From: Bubalus kerabau
Taxonomy: Eukaryota > Chordata > Mammalia > Artiodactyla > Bovidae
Reading direction: 5' to 3'
DNA: 64,000 nt
Assembly (NCBI RefSeq): GCF_029407905.1
Contig: NC_073630.1
Location: forward strand, 55,391,001 to 55,455,000
Positions 46,822-57,053 of this stretch are shown piece after piece. A model generated the notes under the pieces. That model worked only from the letters and a program-made list of their open reading frames with translations, made no database searches and was not told the origin of the DNA. How positions within the stretch are numbered: position 1 is the stretch's first letter; each line of letters begins with the position of its first letter. The translations under genes were made by a program, and so were the position numbers.

Positions 46822-47340
46822 CAGAGTACATCATGAGAAATGCTGGGCTGGAAGAAGCAAAAGCTGGAATCACGATTGCCAGGAGAAATATCAATAACCT
46901 CAGATATGCAGATGACACCCTTCTTATGGCAGAAAGTGAAGAGGAACTAAAAAGCCTCTTGATGAAAGTGAAAGAGGAGAGTGAAAAAATTGGCTTAAAG
47001 CTCAACATTCAGAAAACTAAGATCATAACATCTGGTCCCATCACTTCATGGCAAATAGATGGGGAAAGACTAGAAACAGTGTCAGACTTTATTTTGGGGG
47101 GTTCCAAAATCACTGCAGATGGTGATTGTAGCCATGAAATTAAAAGACGCTTACTCCTTGGAAGGAAAGTTATGACCAACCTAGACAGTATGTTGAAAAG
47201 CAATGGTTTTCCCAGTGGTCATGTATGGATGTGAGAGTTGGACTATGAAGAAAGCTGAGCACTGAAGAATTGATGCTTTTGAACTGTGGTGTTGGAGAAG
47301 ACTCTTGAGAGTCCCTTGGACTTCAAGGAGATCCAGTCCT
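46822..47340 (+). mobile_element. BovB LINE, sense 3' part of the twin-primed copy
   Basis: Begins at CAGAGTACATCATGAG, sharing an 11-base overlap with the inverted piece. It continues in sense to AAGGAGATCCAG and is then cut. The terminal 3' end, about 300 bases, is deleted, so no TSD can be defined. Confidence 0.9.
46824..47234 (+). pseudogene. BovB ORF2 remnant with YADD box
   Basis: About 136 codons in one frame from the inversion junction. The catalytic YADD lies at 46905-46916. The frame closes at 47232-47234 after a deletion near 47195 that removes part of the downstream domain. It encodes the RT palm end and thumb only. Confidence 0.88.
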
Positions 47341-47357
47341 TGAAAAACCTTTGTAAG

Positions 47358-47500
47358 CTGGAATTCTCCAGGCAAAAGTACTCCCTCCAGGGCATCTCCC
47401 TCTAGGGAGTATCCCCCTCCAGGAGATCTTCCCAATCCAGGAGTCAAACCCAGGTCTCCTGCATTGCAGGCAGATTCTTTACCTTCTGAGCTACCAGCAA
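47358..47500 (-). mobile_element. Bov-tA SINE, antisense, rearranged
   Basis: Head ending GAGCTACCAGCAAC; the body is short, with CCCTCCAGG-type units repeated at about 47385-47425. It abuts the truncated BovB, so the deletion of the BovB 3' end may have involved it. Confidence 0.8.
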
Positions 47501-47989
47501 CAACCTTAAGATTTATTTTGAAGGAATGGTATTTCCTGAAAACTCAACATTTCTTTGGTTCCATATATTTTGCTTTTTACTCTTCTTTCTTGGTTAACTT
47601 GAGTTTCTTCAAATATTTGGAGAGATGCCAAGTAAAAACATCAGATTGACTTGTTTAGCCTAAAGGGATGTAAGTCACTAGGAGATAAATAATTGCTCAG
47701 GAAAAAAAAATCTGAATATATTATTTGGGATTTAGTGAGTTTCTCATTATTAAAATGTTATGAGTATGAAGATAAAAATAATTTGTGCCTAGGATGTTTA
47801 AAAAGGATCCCAAACATCAAAGGAGTGGTCAGATTAAATTATTTTTCCCCTTAAAGACACTTCTAAAGGAGAAAGTTTTAAATGTTATCCATTCAATCAT
47901 TCCAAAAGGTTTCTCTCAATTTTCCATTAAATTACCTACTCATTGTTAAAAAAAAAAAAAATGTTAAAAGTTAAAAAAAACGTTAAAAA
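47501..47989. other. AT-rich stretch with right copy of direct repeat
   Basis: Contains the repeat at 47761-47855 and an A-rich stretch at 47947-47985 (GTTAAAA units). Confidence 0.45.
47761..47855 (+). repeat. Unassigned direct repeat, right copy
   Basis: Partner of 44907-45001 in the same direction. The twin-primed BovB and a SINE account for about 2.1 kb of the 2.85 kb between them. Confidence 0.55.
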
Positions 47990-48188
47990 GTCCATGGGGT
48001 CACTAAGAGTCAGACACGACTGAGCGACTTCACTTTCACTTTTCACTCTCATGCATTGGAGAAGGAAATGGCAACCCACTCCAGTGTTCTTGCCTGGAAA
48101 ATCCCAGGGAGCGGGGAGCCTGGTGGGCTGTCCTCTCTGGGGTCGCACAGAGTCGGACACGACTGAAGTGACTTAGCAGCAGCAGCAG
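47990..48188 (+). mobile_element. Bov-A2 SINE, 5'-truncated
   Basis: Starts inside the first Bov-A unit (AGTCCATGGGGTCAC), with a complete linker and second unit, and ends in AGCAGCAGCAG. Confidence 0.9.
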
Positions 48189-50350
48189 TTGTTTATATAC
48201 TGCACAGAAATAAGCATATCCCCAAATAACAAAAAAAACACTCATGTCTTAGAATAATACACAGTATTATGTCATCATGTGCTTTCTTGGTGAACTTATA
48301 AATGTCAGAATTGTCAAAATTCAGACAATGGATAGAGGAGAGGATATCACTTTAATTGACCAAGTCACAATAAGTACATACATATACAAATAAGTTCTCT
48401 GACAAAAATCTGGAAACAGAATTTGTCCAGATCTCAAAGAAGCTTTGAATAAAGGCAGATACATTTAATATATCCTATATACTATTCATTATAGAGGTGA
48501 TGCAACAATAAACTTATTCAAAATATGGTAAACACATTTTAAAAAATTATCACAGATCTGCAAAAAATAGAAATGGGAATGCCGTCCTAAATTAAATATC
48601 CAGATATATGTAAAGCATGAGTATATTTCTTATATTTAAATTAGTTGGCTCTCTGTGACAGTGTCCTTCAAAAAAACAGAGATCACTCTCCATGTTTCAA
48701 ACAGAGGAAATTGAGTACAGGGATTGATTATACATATCTGGAAATGTTGAAAAACAAAAAGAGATGTTATCTATAGATCATCTACAGATTAGAAGTTACA
48801 GAAAGACATATTGCTGCATCCAGACTTTTTCCTTCTTTGATATTAGTGTAGTACCATATATCAAAAATTTTCTTCAGATGATTTAGACAGGTACTCTACT
48901 TTCTGACTCTGCATTTCTACAAATGTTTTCCTTCTGACCTGAAGGAGAATGATTTCTTGGCTGTTTATAGAATTCTTAGGTCACATAGCGACCTGGAGCA
49001 CTACAAATGACAACGGGTCTGAAAATGCAGCCACTATTTTAGAGACAAATTCTGATCAAAATTCTGCCTTCTCTGTTGAATAATATGACTACTAACCTTT
49101 CCTCCTGTTCTGTCATTCTTTTGTCAAAAACCTGGGAAAGTGTAATTGTTTTGCTGAGCTGTGCTCATGGAGCCAACTGCTGTCTGTCTTCCACTGAAAA
49201 AAGGAAGGGCATGGACCCTTTAGCATCCATAGTGAAAAGAGACGATCTACAGAGAAAGGAGAATTGGAAACAGGAAGCTATCCGCATAGAGCAGAGTTCA
49301 GGGAAGCCAAAAGAATCACAATTGTTGACCACAAAGAAAAAGAATGAGATAGCAACACACTTACACACAGATCTTTAACATAGATTTCAAGATAGAAAAC
49401 TGAAATATGAATGGAAAGACAAAGAAGCAGAGTATAAGCAGACTGCCTTATCTTGTAGCAAAGGTAACCGGAGAGAAATGCATGGTGATTCTGTTACTGA
49501 AAAAAGAATACAATAATGAGATTTCTATTTAGAGAGGGTTGTTTTTTTTTTTAATATTTTTTATATCATTTATATTTGTGTATTTTCTATGAGTTTAGAT
49601 TCTATTCTTGTTTTGGTTGTTTTGAGGGTGTAATGAATTAAGGGAGACATCTTATGTGATCACTGCAGGAAAGAAGGACAGGGAACCTAAGAAGAGAAAA
49701 TATTTCATAAACTGAATGAATTCAACTGAAGTAACTTGGAGTCAGAAGTAGCCTTAAAAAAAAATTAAGCAAAACTCCTCTCCCATGTATTCTTCATTAC
49801 CAAAACAAATTCTGATATATTAAGAGGAGAACTTGTGTCTCTTAATTTGTTTTGTATTGAAATTCAGTTTTGTTCAAATTTCATTTGATTTTTAAAAGGT
49901 AGTAGAACCTGTGTTACATATTTAGATGATTATCTGCAACTATCTAAATTTCTATCCATTTCTTTAGAAAAGAAGCATCTATCCTGATTTTTTTGGCATT
50001 TAGGGACATAAATATCTACAATATCTTTGAAATATTTGAAACATAATTATCCATGACTAAATTCATTTAAATCAAGAATAGTAAATAGAATTTATAATCA
50101 TAATTTTAGGTGTATTTAAAAATTTTTTTAAAGATTCATATAGATTGTAGAAAATTAATTTTGGTGTTCCTAAGAACATAACTGAAGAACAAGAACACAG
50201 CTAGCCAATGTATATGGATTCCCCATATAGGAACTAATGATTATTTTAATTTTCAGTTCTGTTCATAGATTTTTCATGATGTGTTAAGCTATTGTCTCAG
50301 TCAACATGATGATAGCTTGAATTTAGTAAAGAGAGGAAAAAAAAAAAAAA
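48189..50350. other. 2.2 kb without recognised gene
   Basis: A 100-codon plus-strand frame (49076-49378) is lysine-rich with no recognisable domain. A T-run lies at 49541-49550 and an A-run at 50336-50350, directly before a BovB fragment. Confidence 0.4.
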
Positions 50351-50793
50351 GACTTCTGTTTTTCCAGTAGTCATATATGGATAAGAGAGTTAGACTACAA
50401 AGAAAGCTGAACACTGAAGAACTGATGCTTTTGAACTGTGGTGTTGGAGAAGACTCTTGAGAGTCCCTTGGACTGCAAGGAGATCCAACCAGTCCATCCT
50501 GAAGGAGATCAGCCCTGGGTGTTCATTGGATGATGTTGAAGCTGAAACTCCAATACTTTGGCCAACTGATGTGAAGGGCTGACTCATTTGAAAAGACCCT
50601 GATGCTGGGAGAGATTGGGGACAGGAGGAGAAGGGGATGACAGAGGATGAGATGGTTGGATGGCATCACTGACTCAATGGACCTGAGTTTGGGTAAACTC
50701 CAGGAGTTGGTGATGGACAGGGAGGCCTGGTGTGCTGCGGTTCATAGGGTCCCAAAGAGTCGAACATGACTGAGCAACTGAACTGAACTGAAC
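50351..50793 (+). mobile_element. BovB LINE 3' end, sense (younger variant)
   Basis: From the segment encoding the YGCESW-like block to the terminus (CTGAACTGAACTGAAC). CCTGGGTGTTCATTGG at 50514-50529 marks the younger class. A 15-base A-run lies immediately 5' of it, an unusual position. Confidence 0.92.
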
Positions 50794-51147
50794 CAAAATT
50801 AATGAAAGAGATTAGGATTCTACATACTCTATTTGTCTACTTTTACCTATTTTGTGGCATAACGCAGAGAACAGAAACTTTAGGAACTATTGAAACAGAG
50901 TCCTTTGAAGAATATCTAATAGTCTAAGAGCATGATAATCCCAGGAATGTTTATTTTTATGTGAAGGAATAAGTTATGTTACGTCTTCTCAGCTATCAGC
51001 ACCTTTGGAAAACAAAGGTAAACCTTTTTAGACAGAATCATCTCATACTATTTTCATACTAATTATGTATTACCCTCTGAAAAACATCAAATGATGGCAT
51101 TACTTGGAAATAAGTAGAAATACAAAAGAGTCTAAAATATTTCTTTT
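50794..51147. other. AT-rich stretch, nothing recognised
   Basis: No repeat or exon recognised. Confidence 0.4.
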
Positions 51148-51350
51148 GGCCAGTCCAGGCTCAATGCACGATACTGGATGCTTGGGGCTGGTGCACTGGG
51201 ACGACCCAGAGGGATGGTGTGGGGAGGGAGGAGGGAGGAGGGTTCAGGATGGGGAACACATGTATACCTCTGGTGGATTAATTTTGATATTTGGGAAAAC
51301 TAATACAATTATGTAAAGTTTAAAAAATAAAATAAAATTAAAAAAAAAAA
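51148..51350 (+). mobile_element. L1 LINE 3' UTR, 5'-truncated
   Basis: Last 200 bases of the ruminant L1 (GGCCAGTCCAGGCTCAATGC, GACGACCCAGAGGGATGG, GGAACACATGTATACC) with an AAAATAAAAT tail. Low divergence suggests a recent insertion. The 70-codon frame is untranslated L1 sequence. Confidence 0.92.
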
Positions 51351-52044
51351 GATCCATTTGGGGAGTGTGAGGAGGATAAATACATAAAAGATTAAGTGAA
51401 CTTCTTATAAACAATTAGTCAAATACTATTGAGTTACCATATTCAAATGCAAAGAAGTTATTATATGAGGGACAAAATGCATGAGCCCATTATGAGGATT
51501 AATTTCATATTCAAAGTTGTTAGTGAAGTTATGTTGCTTTTAAGCTGAAAAGAGTTCTTTAAAGTCTGGGAAAATCACCTGGTTGCCTTGGAGATGGAAG
51601 GACATTTGAGAAGATGACTCTGTGGGAGATGGCTTATGGCACACTCTTCAGGTTTACAAAAATGCAAAACTAATCATACTCTTCATTCCTGTGCATACAG
51701 AGAGCCAGAGAATTTTCCACGTACATATCCCTTTATAAATGATTCTAACCATAAAATTCTGATTCTTTTGAGGCTCTTTTTCAGAGTAAGCCATATTCAC
51801 CACCGTGACCCCTGTATTTTGGTTGAATGAATGCCTTTCTGGAAGGAGTGGTTTCAGAAAAATGTTAATAAAGGCAAACAAAAGGTGTTTGTTTTGTGAC
51901 TGAGTATATTAAACATAAAGAAAGAGGTTAGAGGATATTAAACTGCTGAAGCAATTCTGGAGGAAAAGCTAAGCGAGGTGAGTTTGTTTTAAGCATAGCC
52001 TGATGGCATCATTATCCACATACTTATTAACTGACTCTGTATTG
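51351..52044. other. Unassigned stretch
   Basis: No repeat or exon recognised. Short open frames on both strands at 51636-51881 overlap each other and have no support. Confidence 0.4.
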
Positions 52045-52211
52045 TTCATTCAACAAAGGCTTAGTGAGCATTTACTATGTGCTGGAAATTTAGTGTCATT
52101 CAGCAAATATTTTCCAAAGTTGAATTTATAAACAAAATGATGACAAGCCAAGTTTTTGGAGATCTGGGTTCTAATCTCGAGTATGAAATGATGTGGGTAA
52201 GTCATCAAATC
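52045..52211 (+). repeat. MIR/L2-like relic
   Basis: TTCATTCAACAAAGGC, GCATTTACTATGTGCTGG and, further on, GATCTGGGTTCTAATCTCG with GGTAAGTCATCAAAT follow mammal-wide MIR-like order. Two overlapping old elements are possible. Confidence 0.45.
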
Positions 52212-52430
52212 GGGCTTCTCAGATGGCTCTTGTGGTAAAGAATCTTTTTGCCAAAGCAGCAGACATAAGAAACATGGGTTTGACTCCTGGATCAGGAAGA
52301 TCTCTTGGAGGAGGGCACAGCAATCCACTTCAGTATTCTTGTCTGAAGAATCCCATGGACAGAAGAGCCTGGTGGGCTACAGTCCCTGGGGTCACAAAGA
52401 GTTGGACACGACTAAAGTGACTTAGCTTGA
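52212..52430 (+). mobile_element. Bov-tA SINE
   Basis: GGGCTTCTCAGATGGCTCTTG head and full body ending GACACGACTAAAGTGAC. Confidence 0.88.
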
Positions 52431-53170
52431 ACACAAGTGATAGAATATCACCTTTAATTTGTGTCTTCATTGATGTATACACACAAAAATGCTCTAAAAA
52501 ATGAAAGTATTAAAAGATAACTTTTTGTACAAAATATTAGGATACTCTAGAATAAATTGTGAGGAAATACCTACCCATACATTTACCGTTCTAAAAGTAA
52601 AGTAATAATTATTAATATTAATAATATTATTACATACTTTGAAATAACTATTTTTAACATGACCATAATTTTTAAATGAAGTAAAGCATACATCTATCTT
52701 CATGTGTAGATGATTTTGAAAGTACACAGTCTTAGAACAGATTTCCAGAAGCAAAGCATTTGATATATTTCTGGTGGGGGGAGAAGGAGGGAAGTTGCAG
52801 AAATGGAGACTAATTTAAGTCTAGGAGGAACCCTAGGGCACATATTGTGCAGTAGAGTTGGTCTCACCTTGAGGCAAGGGAACCAGCTCCCTCTTCACTT
52901 GTCCAACCAGGTTCTTAAGAAGAAGGTGTATGGTATAGTGTTTGTGGCAGAGGTGGAGGTGAAAAGGAGGGTGGGAGAAGGTTATCTTTCTATGAGGCAT
53001 ATCTCTTTGTCCAGAGGCACCGTTGATACCTGGTGTTACAAATACATAATGAGAATTAGTCTCATTTGGGGCTCTAAAGAGAAAGGCAGATCTCTATATT
53101 CCCTTTCAGTTCTAAACTACCCTGAAGGTGAGGCTCCAGGCAACATCACCAGTGTTGCTACTATGTGGGC
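52431..53170. other. Unassigned stretch
   Basis: 52800-53150 has higher GC and a 138-codon frame (52803-53219) whose end runs into the SINE. No domain or known repeat was recognised, and it could be an old LTR-type repeat. Confidence 0.35.
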
Positions 53171-53498
53171 AGTGCTTAGTTGCTCATTCCTGTCTGACTC
53201 TCTGCGACTCCATGGATAATAGTCCATCAGGCTCATCTGTCCATGGACATTCTCCATCCAGGAATACTGGAGTGGGTTGCAATGCCCTCCTCCAGGGAAT
53301 ATTCCCAACCCAGGAATCAAACCCAGGTCTCCCGCATTGCAGGCAGATTATTTACAGTCTGAGCCACCAGGGAAGCCCAAGAATATTGGAGTGGGTAGCC
53401 TATCCCTTCTCCAGGGGATCTTTCTGACCCAGGAATTAAACCAGGGTCTCTTGCATTGCAGGTAGATTCTTAACCAGTTGAGCTAGGTGGGAAGCCTC
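53171..53498 (-). mobile_element. Composite Bov-tA SINE with two tRNA heads, antisense
   Basis: A complete SINE (body and head, 53171-53379) is followed by a partial body and a second head ending GTGGGAAGCCTC. The junction GGAAGCCCAAGAATAT (53371-53386) is the reverse complement of that in the copies at 25.5 and 29.8 kb. Confidence 0.88.
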
Positions 53499-53706
53499 AT
53501 TCTGGCCTAGAAAAAGTGGAATGTGCAGAAATAAGCTCACCTGCCATAAACAGGATTTACTTTTTAAGAAAAAAGTCCACTCAAAGTAAAGAATCTGTCA
53601 AAGGGATTCAAAGCACATCCTGGTGAATCTCAGATAATTCAAGAGAAATAATCATAATATTTTATATTATTTTGGTGATTGATACAGCCTGCACAAATGT
53701 ATTAAC

Positions 53707-53931
53707 TGTTGCTGTTGTGTAGTTACTAAGTCATGTCAGACTCTTTTGAGACCCCATGGACTATAGCCTGCCAGGCTCCTCTGTCCATGGAATTCTCCAG
53801 GCAAGAATACTAGAGTGCATTGCCATTTCCTTCTCCAGGGCATCTTCTGGAACCAAGGATCTGAACCCATGTCTCTCATGTCTCCTGCATTGGCAGGTGG
53901 ATTCCTTACTGCTGAGCCACCAGGGAAACCC
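53707..53931 (-). mobile_element. Bov-tA SINE, antisense
   Basis: Tail complement GTTGCTGTTGTG, body, and head ending CACCAGGGAAACC. Complete, no TSD. Confidence 0.88.
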
Positions 53932-54126
53932 ATTATTAAGTCTAACTGATAGAAAATGATTATTAGATAAGACTGGTATATTAGAAAAAGACCTAAACTG
54001 AACCCAGAGAGAAGCACAGGTATATCTAGTTCTAGATGTTTCATTACATTAGAATGAAACCAAGCTAATTTATTGAAATGTGCAAGCCTAGTTCATCCCA
54101 GTGGGATGAAAACTTTGGACTCAATC

Positions 54127-54292
54127 TTTCAAAGAAGATGGTGACAAAGGATGATATGGTTAGGTAGCATCACTGACTCAGTGGACATGAATTTAAACTC
54201 TGGGAGATAGTGAAGGACAGGGAAGACTGGCTTGCTGCAATCAATGGTGTTGCAAAATATCAGACACGTCTTAGCAACTGAACAACAACAAT
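54127..54292 (+). mobile_element. BovB LINE 3' terminus, sense, decayed
   Basis: GATGGTGACAAAGGATGATATGG stands in for the usual GACGACAGAGGATGAGATGG block, followed by GCATCACTGACTCAGTGG and an end at GCAACTGAACAACAAC. It is strongly diverged, so among the oldest BovB pieces here. Confidence 0.8.
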
Positions 54293-54617
54293 CTTGCAAA
54301 ACACTATTGTTTCAAACTTAAAATAATATATAAATTACTTATCTGAGAAATGTTGCATAATTTTATATTATATGGTATATAACATTGACCCATGAGGTCT
54401 AGCCTTTGCATATAAAACACATAAAATGGAAAAGAAACAATTCCAGAATAATTGAAGATATTTTTGTGTGTATTTTCTTCTCCACAAGGAAGCTCTGTGG
54501 ATCTTACTCTACCTGACTTTTCTTTCCTCTTTCCTTAGAGTAGATACATCTGAGCCTCTCTTACTACAAAATCCTCCAGCCACTTAGCCTATTTTATCTT
54601 TGATCACTCATATCTTC
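54293..54617. other. AT-rich stretch, nothing recognised
   Basis: No repeat or exon recognised. Confidence 0.4.
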
Positions 54618-55353
54618 TGTTTTGAAAACAGAGTCCTGTGGGATTTCTGGGCACAGAAGGCCTGAGTTTCAAAGGGGAGGTTCAAACAGTCGCTAATCAG
54701 GAAAGGGAGGGAGTGCAGAAACAAGCAAGGGACAGTCAGGAAAAAAAGTATAACTTTGGGGCAGGGTCCTGGTCACCTCAAATTACAAATATATCAATGT
54801 CTTTAAGGTCTTCTTTGGAAGTAAAAGCCCAACCAAATGGAAGAAGTTTCAGAGAGACTTCAAAGCTCATTGGTAGGACCATCTGAGGCCAGATTAAAGG
54901 AGTGCAGACCTTGCACACACCCTGATCCTTATCAGCAACCCTGCCCTTGAAGCACTGCTATAAAACTCCTCATCAAATTCCTCCTGGTTGGGATACACAG
55001 TTTTTGTGCCCCATTTGCCTGGCAAGGGCTTCCATGGTGGCTCAGAGGTTAAAGCGTCTGCCTGCAATGCAGTAGACCTGGGTTCGATCCCTGGGTCAGG
55101 AAGATCCCCTGGAGAAGGAAATGGCACCCCACTCCAGTATTCTTGCCTGGAGAATCCCATGGACGGAGGAGCCTGGTGGGCTACAGTCCACGGGGTCGCA
55201 AAGAGTCAGACATGACTGAGCGACTTCACTGAGCGACTCCTTTCTTTGCCTGGCAAAGCAGTGAAAATATTCTCTCCTATTTCACCCAAAACTTTGCTTC
55301 CAAGATTCAATTAAATACAAGTGCAGAGAGGCCGAGCTTTCAATATCGTTATT
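54618..55353 (+). mobile_element. Solo LTR, class-I-like (ERV1)
   Basis: A U3-R-U5 layout can be followed: GAGTCCTGTGGG near the start, GGGCAGGGTCCTGG, TATA box TATAAAA at 54959-54965, the R/U5 blocks CATCAAATTCCTCC and CACCCAAAACTTTG, and GCAGAGAGGCCGAGCTTTC near the end. A young SINE splits it (55026-55244). No primer site or gag follows and no second LTR was seen, so it is a solo LTR. The 5' edge is uncertain, and the polyadenylation signal region is mutated. Confidence 0.6.
55026..55244 (+). mobile_element. Bov-tA SINE, young, nested in LTR, perfect 12-bp TSD
   Basis: TTTGCCTGGCAA lies at 55014-55025 and 55245-55256 without mismatch. It has few differences from the Bov-tA consensus, and the box-B-like GGTTCGATCCC is intact. 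The tail has a small GAGCGACT duplication. Confidence 0.95.
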
Positions 55354-55969
55354 ACTTTTTCTTCTTTCATTCTCTCTTTACTCTCTGTTTTATGTTAGAA
55401 ACTTTAAGGTAATTTTATTCTGACAATATAAAAAATTCTAAAGAAAAAAAGACCATTATTAGGGGGTAGATTTGGGGAATATTGAGCATTCTAAAATAGA
55501 ATCTCCACTTAAGGATGAGGGAGATGCCAGGAGCAATCACAGCTTATTAATGTATGTTCCAGACAAATTTGATATTTTAAAATTAAGAATAAGTAAAGCA
55601 GAACATTTTGACTGACTAATCGTGAAAATAATTGAAACAATGTTAGAAGATGTTATTTAAAATAACTAATAATTTCTATCCATAAAAAATTAAATGTCTT
55701 ACATTTATTTTTTTTTACCATATATTTTCATTTATTCAGGGAGGGAGAAGTATAAGGAAATCCCACATACATATCTTAAGAAATACAGAAATAGCCTAAT
55801 ATATAACTGAAAAGCAAATTATAAATTATGATGTATGTCTATATACACATAGGTGTCAGATTTTTAAATTATTTTTTAATATTGGAGGTATTGGGAATAG
55901 AGAACTGGACTTTCTTCATTCTATGTAAATTTATATTTTAATCTACCTAAAATCATTGCCAATTTTTTA
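55354..55969. other. AT-rich stretch, nothing recognised
   Basis: No repeat or exon recognised. Confidence 0.4.
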
Positions 55970-56275
55970 AAAATATTTTTATTTATTTATTTGGTGGTTC
56001 TGAGTTTTAGTTGTGGAACACAGGATCATTGCAGCATGTGACATTTTTAGTTGCAGCATGTGGAGAAGGAAATGGCAACCCACTCCGGTGTTCTTGCGTT
56101 GGAGAATCCCAGGGAGGGGGAGCCTGGTGGGCTGCTGTCTATGGCGTCGCACAGAGTCGGACACAACTGAAGTGACTTAGTATGTGGGATCTAGTTCCCT
56201 GATCAGGTATAAAAGCCAGGCCCTCTGCACTGGGGACACAGAATGTTAGCCACTGGACCATGAGGGAAATCCTCA
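55970..56275 (-). mobile_element. CHR-type SINE, antisense, split by Bov-A
   Basis: TTTATTTATTTATTTGG tail complement, AGTTGCAGCATGTG, then after the nested Bov-A (56064-56181) GTGGGATCTAGTTCCC and a head complement near GCCACTGGACCATGAGGGAAATCC. Confidence 0.72.
56064..56181 (+). mobile_element. Bov-A monomer nested in CHR SINE
   Basis: A single Bov-A unit of Bov-A2 second-unit type, starting AGAAGGAAATGGC and ending GACTTAGT. ATGTGG at 56058-56063 and 56182-56187 is a short TSD. The AGC tail is missing. Confidence 0.85.
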
Positions 56276-56307
56276 TTGGCTGTTTCTATTTTACAGTTTG
56301 TATTCTT

Positions 56308-56394
56308 TTTTTTTTTTAATTTTATTTTATTTTTAAACTTTACATAACTGTATTAGTTTTGCCAAATATCAAAATGAATCCACCACAGGTATAC
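56308..56394 (-). mobile_element. Minimal L1 3' end (87 bp), antisense, 11-bp TSD
   Basis: The T-run is the complement of the poly-A tail, followed by AAACTTTACATAACTG and CCAAATATCAAAATGAATCC from the L1 3' UTR. TTTGTATTCTT flanks it at 56297-56307 and 56395-56405, so the full insertion is under 90 bases. Confidence 0.92.
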
Positions 56395-56413
56395 TTTGTA
56401 TTCTTAATTGAGC

Positions 56414-56690
56414 TGCTGCTGCTGCTGCTAAGTCGCTTCAGTCGTGTCCGACTCTGTGCGACCCCATAGACGGCAGCTCACCAGGCTCCCCCGTCCCTGG
56501 GATTCTCCAGGCAAGAACACTGGAGTGGGTTGCCATTTCCTTCTCCAATGCATGAAAGTGAAAAGTGAAAGTGAAGTCGCTCAGTCGTGTCCGACTCCTA
56601 GCGACCCCATGGACTGCAACCTACCAGGCTCCTCCATCCGTGGGATTTTCCAGGCAAGAGTACTGGAGTGGGGTGCCATTGCCTTCTCCA
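56414..56690 (-). mobile_element. Bov-A2 SINE, antisense, 11-bp TSD
   Basis: CTTAATTGAGC lies at 56403-56413 and 56691-56701. It has CTG tail complement, both Bov-A units and low divergence. Its left TSD overlaps the right TSD of the 87-bp L1 by three bases. Confidence 0.95.
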
Positions 56691-56792
56691 CTTAATTGAG
56701 CAGGTGAGTACAAATTATGAGCTGGTAATAATTGCAGGAATAGTATGAAGTAAATTTTTTTTTTCACTTTAAACAGAAATCACAGCAATATT

Positions 56793-57043
56793 GGGATTCC
56801 CAGGTAGTGCTAGTAAAGAACCCACCTGCCAATGCAGGAAATTTAAGAGATGGGAGTTTGATCCCTGGGTAGGGAAAATCCCCTGGAGGAGTGCATGGCT
56901 ACCCATTCCAGTATTCTTTCCAGGAGAATCCCATGGACAGAGGAGCCTGGGGGGCTACAGTCCATAGGGTGGCAAAGAGTCTGACAGCATTGAAGCATTG
57001 AAGTGACTGAGCACACATGCACACACACATGCATGCACACCCA
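56793..57043 (+). mobile_element. Bov-tA SINE
   Basis: GGGATTCCCAGGTAGTGCTAG head, full body and a long ACACACATGCATGCAC tail. The flanks GCAATATT and GCAACATT are a probable TSD with one mismatch. Confidence 0.88.
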
Positions 57044-57053
57044 GGGCAACATT

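Noticed and set aside
45530..47234. Possible functional BovB reverse transcriptase
   Set aside because: Frames carry nonsense codons, the 5' half is inverted, and the endonuclease and 3' end are missing.
49076..49378. 100-residue lysine-rich frame
   Set aside because: No recognisable family and no flanking gene structure.
52803..53219. 138-residue frame
   Set aside because: Its end is Bov-tA sequence and the rest has no recognised domain; possibly part of an old repeat.
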